Assembly: GCA_964347035.1 (NCBI GenBank) | Contig: CAYFXE010000008.1 | Span: 1-64,000 of the forward strand | Length of the DNA: 64,000 nucleotides | Origin: CAYFXE01 sp964347035 | GTDB taxonomy: Bacteria > Acidobacteriota > Aminicenantia > Aminicenantales > Aminicenantaceae | Direction of reading: 5' to 3' | Shown: one piece after another, positions 61,816 through 64,000 of the stretch | Layout: every line of letters starts with the position of its first letter | How positions within the stretch are numbered: the stretch's first letter is position 1 | Position numbers and translations under genes: made by a program | The notes under the pieces: generated by a model | Databases searched by the model: none | What the model saw: only the letters and a program-made list of their open reading frames with translations | What the model was told of the DNA's origin: nothing

Positions 61816-63150
61816 ATGGACTACAAAGACTTAACTAAAACACTCGTTCAAAAATGTGTCAAAAAAGGAGCTGATGCTGCTGAAGTCTTCCTTCAATCAG
61901 GGCGCAACCTCAGCCTAAGAGTCCGCAACGGGGAGATCGAGACAGTCCAGGAATCGGCTCTTCGCGGCGTCGGCTTTCGCTTATTTGTTAAAGGAAGAAT
62001 GGCTTTTTCTAGCTGCAACAACCTCTCGGAAAACACCCTGGATGAGGCCATCGCCAGTGCTGTCGAATACGCCAAACATACCACTGCTGACGAGAACAAC
62101 ATTCTCCCTGATGAGAAAGGAATAACTGAGGTCAAGGAACTCTACGATCCACAAATTAGCCAGGTTCCGATGGAAAAAAAGATAGATCTCATTAAAAAGG
62201 CAGAAAAATTGGCCATGAAAGATCCCCGGATCACCAAGAGCGCCGGAGCCAGGTACTCGGAGGGCGAAGGAGAGGTATTCCTAGCCAATTCAAACGGTCT
62301 TTTGAAAAACTATACCGCCTCAGCCTGCTCCTACGGAGTCTCTGTCGTGGCCGAAAAAGACGAGCAGAAATCTTCGGGGAGTGAATTCTGCAGACGCCGA
62401 TTCTTCTCCGATTTAAAACCGGTGGAGGAGATTGCCAACAAGGCGGCTCAGGATGCCTATGAAATGCTCGACCCCCAGATGATCCAAACGCAAAGAGCCT
62501 CAGTCATTTTCGATCCTGATGCGGCTCGAGCCATTCTGGGAGGGATTCTGGGCGCGATAAACGGTGAGCGGGTGATTCAAGGGGCCAGCTTCTTGGCAAA
62601 AAAGCTCAATCAAAAAATTGGGTCTGATTTGTTGACGATTATCGATGACGGCACGCGGTCAAAAGGACTGGCCAGCCAGCCGTTTGACGGGGAAGGCGTC
62701 CCGACACAAAGAAAAGTTATCATCGACAAGGGAGTCCTCAAAGGGTTTATGTACAACACAATCGTCGCCAGGAGAGCCGGTGTCAAGAGCACAGGAAACG
62801 CCTCCCGGGGAGGATTCGGGAGTCTCCCAGGAATCGGTCCCCATAATTTCTATATGGACTCCGGCAAAAGCAATACAGAAGAGATTATAAAATCGACAAA
62901 AAAGGGCCTTCTTGTGAAAGGCGTCACAGGTTACGGAATTAACCCTGTCAACGGGAATTTTAGCGGCGGTGCTTCAGGTTTCTGGATTGAAGAGGGAAAA
63001 ATCCTCCATCCTGTCAAAGGATTAACCATTGCTGGAACTGCCGATGAAATCCTCGACGGGATCGATACGGTCGCCGACGATCTGGACCTGAATCGAAGTA
63101 TGACAGCCCCAACTTTTCGTGTTCTCGAGCTGCAAATCGGCGGTAAATAA
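61816..63150 (+). CDS. pmbA: TldE/PmbA subunit
   Basis: A 444-residue TldE/PmbA homologue that lacks the HExxxH motif and forms the inactive half of the TldD/E heterodimer. RNGEIETVQESALRGVGFR and DDGTRSKGLASQPFDGEG are family segments. No signal peptide or membrane helix is visible, in contrast with its partner TldD. AAAGGAG precedes the ATG. It is translated from the tldD operon. Confidence 0.9.
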   Translation: MDYKDLTKTLVQKCVKKGADAAEVFLQSGRNLSLRVRNGEIETVQESALRGVGFRLFVKGRMAFSSCNNLSENTLDEAIASAVEYAKHTTADENNILPDEKGITEVKELYDPQISQVPMEKKIDLIKKAEKLAMKDPRITKSAGARYSEGEGEVFLANSNGLLKNYTASACSYGVSVVAEKDEQKSSGSEFCRRRFFSDLKPVEEIANKAAQDAYEMLDPQMIQTQRASVIFDPDAARAILGGILGAINGERVIQGASFLAKKLNQKIGSDLLTIIDDGTRSKGLASQPFDGEGVPTQRKVIIDKGVLKGFMYNTIVARRAGVKSTGNASRGGFGSLPGIGPHNFYMDSGKSNTEEIIKSTKKGLLVKGVTGYGINPVNGNFSGGASGFWIEEGKILHPVKGLTIAGTADEILDGIDTVADDLDLNRSMTAPTFRVLELQIGGK

Positions 63151-63209
63151 AAAAGAGAGTGCGGCTCATTCCAAAACATTGATCTCGCAGATAGTCCTTC
63201 CAGAGAAAA

Positions 63210-64000
63210 ATGGAGAAAAAGACAAAAAACAAAAGAACTCTTTTCATAATTTTGATCTCGTCATTTATTCTCCTTTTCCTGGCATTTTCAACAGTCTATA
63301 TGTACAAAAAAGTTATCGTCACAGAACCAGATGAAGCCGATTTTTCAAGACTACGTACGCTTCCGTATTTAGCCGGTAAATACGAAGCTCCTCAACAAAC
63401 CGAAGTGACTCAATTTATCCCAGATATGTCCTATGTTGGGATTAATCTATATATTTCTGCCCACAGGACAGCTGCGTTCTTGATGAATATGCGGGGCAAA
63501 GAGCTCCACAGATGGCGATACAATTTCAAGCAAGCTTTTCCTGATGCTGAAGACACTCACGTTTGGTACCGCCAGAAACAATGGAAAAAGTATTGGCGAC
63601 GTGTGCATTTGTTCAATAACGGAGACCTTTTGGCTATTTACGAAGGGAACGGTATTATCAAGATTGACAAACACTCCAACCTCATCTGGGCTACGAATGG
63701 ATACTTTCATCATGATCTAGAGGTTGTCGATGATAAAATTTATGCCTTAAACAGAAGGCTGGTCACTCTTCCTCGAATCCACGAACAAGAGCCCATTCTA
63801 GAAGATCTGATAACCATCCTTGATGCCGATGGTCAGATTATTGAAAACATATCGATTCTTGAACTCTTCGAGAATTCAGAATACATGCCATTACTGGAAG
63901 GTATGCCTCCGGCCGGAGATATATTCCACACCAACACCCTCGAAATTTTCGACGGAAAATTTGCAGATAAATCCCCGGTATTCAAAAAGGGAAATGTTCT
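63210..64000 (+). CDS. Arylsulfotransferase-like membrane-anchored protein (3' end cut by window)
   Basis: A reading frame from ATG 63210 stays open to the end of the window, giving at least 263 residues. An N-terminal helix (about residues 10-32) anchors a large periplasmic part. GYFHHDLEVVDD and IFHTNTLEIFDG match the His-containing loops of arylsulfotransferase (ASST)-type beta-propellers. In true ASST a His is transiently sulfated; function here is inference, because the catalytic region is incomplete. It follows pmbA by 59 bases. Only weak AGAG lies before the ATG. Confidence 0.65.
   Translation, partial: MEKKTKNKRTLFIILISSFILLFLAFSTVYMYKKVIVTEPDEADFSRLRTLPYLAGKYEAPQQTEVTQFIPDMSYVGINLYISAHRTAAFLMNMRGKELHRWRYNFKQAFPDAEDTHVWYRQKQWKKYWRRVHLFNNGDLLAIYEGNGIIKIDKHSNLIWATNGYFHHDLEVVDDKIYALNRRLVTLPRIHEQEPILEDLITILDADGQIIENISILELFENSEYMPLLEGMPPAGDIFHTNTLEIFDGKFADKSPVFKKGNV

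Noticed and set aside
1..64000. CRISPR array, prophage or integrative element
   Set aside because: No regularly spaced repeats, integrase, transposase or phage structural genes are visible; only the dispersed ~80-bp elements suggest mobility.

Overview
The window looks like a chromosomal fragment of an uncultured, Gram-negative, anaerobic or microaerophilic bacterium. Outer-membrane biology is clear: a BamD-type lipoprotein, a TonB-dependent receptor and several proteins with signal peptides and beta-barrel-like ends. The metabolism points to life with little oxygen: a K+-dependent-type membrane pyrophosphatase, a superoxide reductase, multihaem cytochromes c, a heterodisulfide-reductase-like membrane protein and an NrfD-type oxidoreductase. 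The mix of DUF507 pairs, DUF2769, secreted S8 and S9 peptidases and Tat-tagged TldD resembles candidate phylum Aminicenantes or nearby Acidobacteriota-like lineages; this placement is inference, since no rRNA gene is present. Two runs of ten N (10396-10405, 23244-23253) show it is a scaffold. There is no rRNA, tRNA, CRISPR array, phage or transposase gene.

Layout. 0.1-5.5 kb: a degenerate thymidine-phosphorylase-like gene, an ACT-domain protein divergent from a class I amidotransferase, a PKD/barrel envelope protein and rfbD. 5.6-13.8 kb (minus strand): a translation operon led by a strong promoter: nusA, infB, DUF503, rbfA (broken by a gap), nrnA, truB, then a sodium symporter with a 31-residue MetS-like partner, two DUF507 genes and a thioesterase. 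14-25 kb: hppA; a small hypothetical; miaB, a C_GCAxxG_C_C protein, recN, an S8 protease, a barrel protein, bamD, a sugar epimerase (second gap) and a PASTA protein. 25-26 kb: threonine aldolase.

26.2-35.1 kb (minus strand) is the most distinctive part: a seven-gene respiratory cluster with a heptahaem cytochrome, a ferredoxin-type electron-transfer subunit, NrfD, a Tat-tagged molybdopterin-type subunit with Lys where the family has its Mo-ligating Cys, a beta-propeller protein, a hexahaem cytochrome and a NarI-HdrD fusion. It resembles the quinone reductase complex (Qrc) and related complexes, with additions. A TonB-dependent receptor and dihydrolipoyl dehydrogenase follow.

39.9-46.1 kb holds a glycan-related set: a polytopic GT-C-like protein with a discoidin domain, a divergent radical SAM protein with two N-terminal FRWM modules and a SPASM tail split off by a frameshift, and a sulfatase-fold lipoprotein with Thr as the likely nucleophile. 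46.3-54.6 kb carries nuoABCDEFGHI and a metallo-beta-lactamase-fold gene, without nuoJ-N; nuoE is broken by an apparent small deletion. 54.7-64 kb: a small Cys-rich protein, DUF2769, superoxide reductase, a Fe-S PD-(D/E)XK nuclease, a permease, a DPP-IV-like peptidase, tldD/pmbA, and a truncated arylsulfotransferase-like gene.

A dispersed family of about 80-bp intergenic elements with inverted ends (GGGGTCAGGC...GCCTGACCCC) occurs at the left edge and near 2.8, 16.0 and 38.2 kb.
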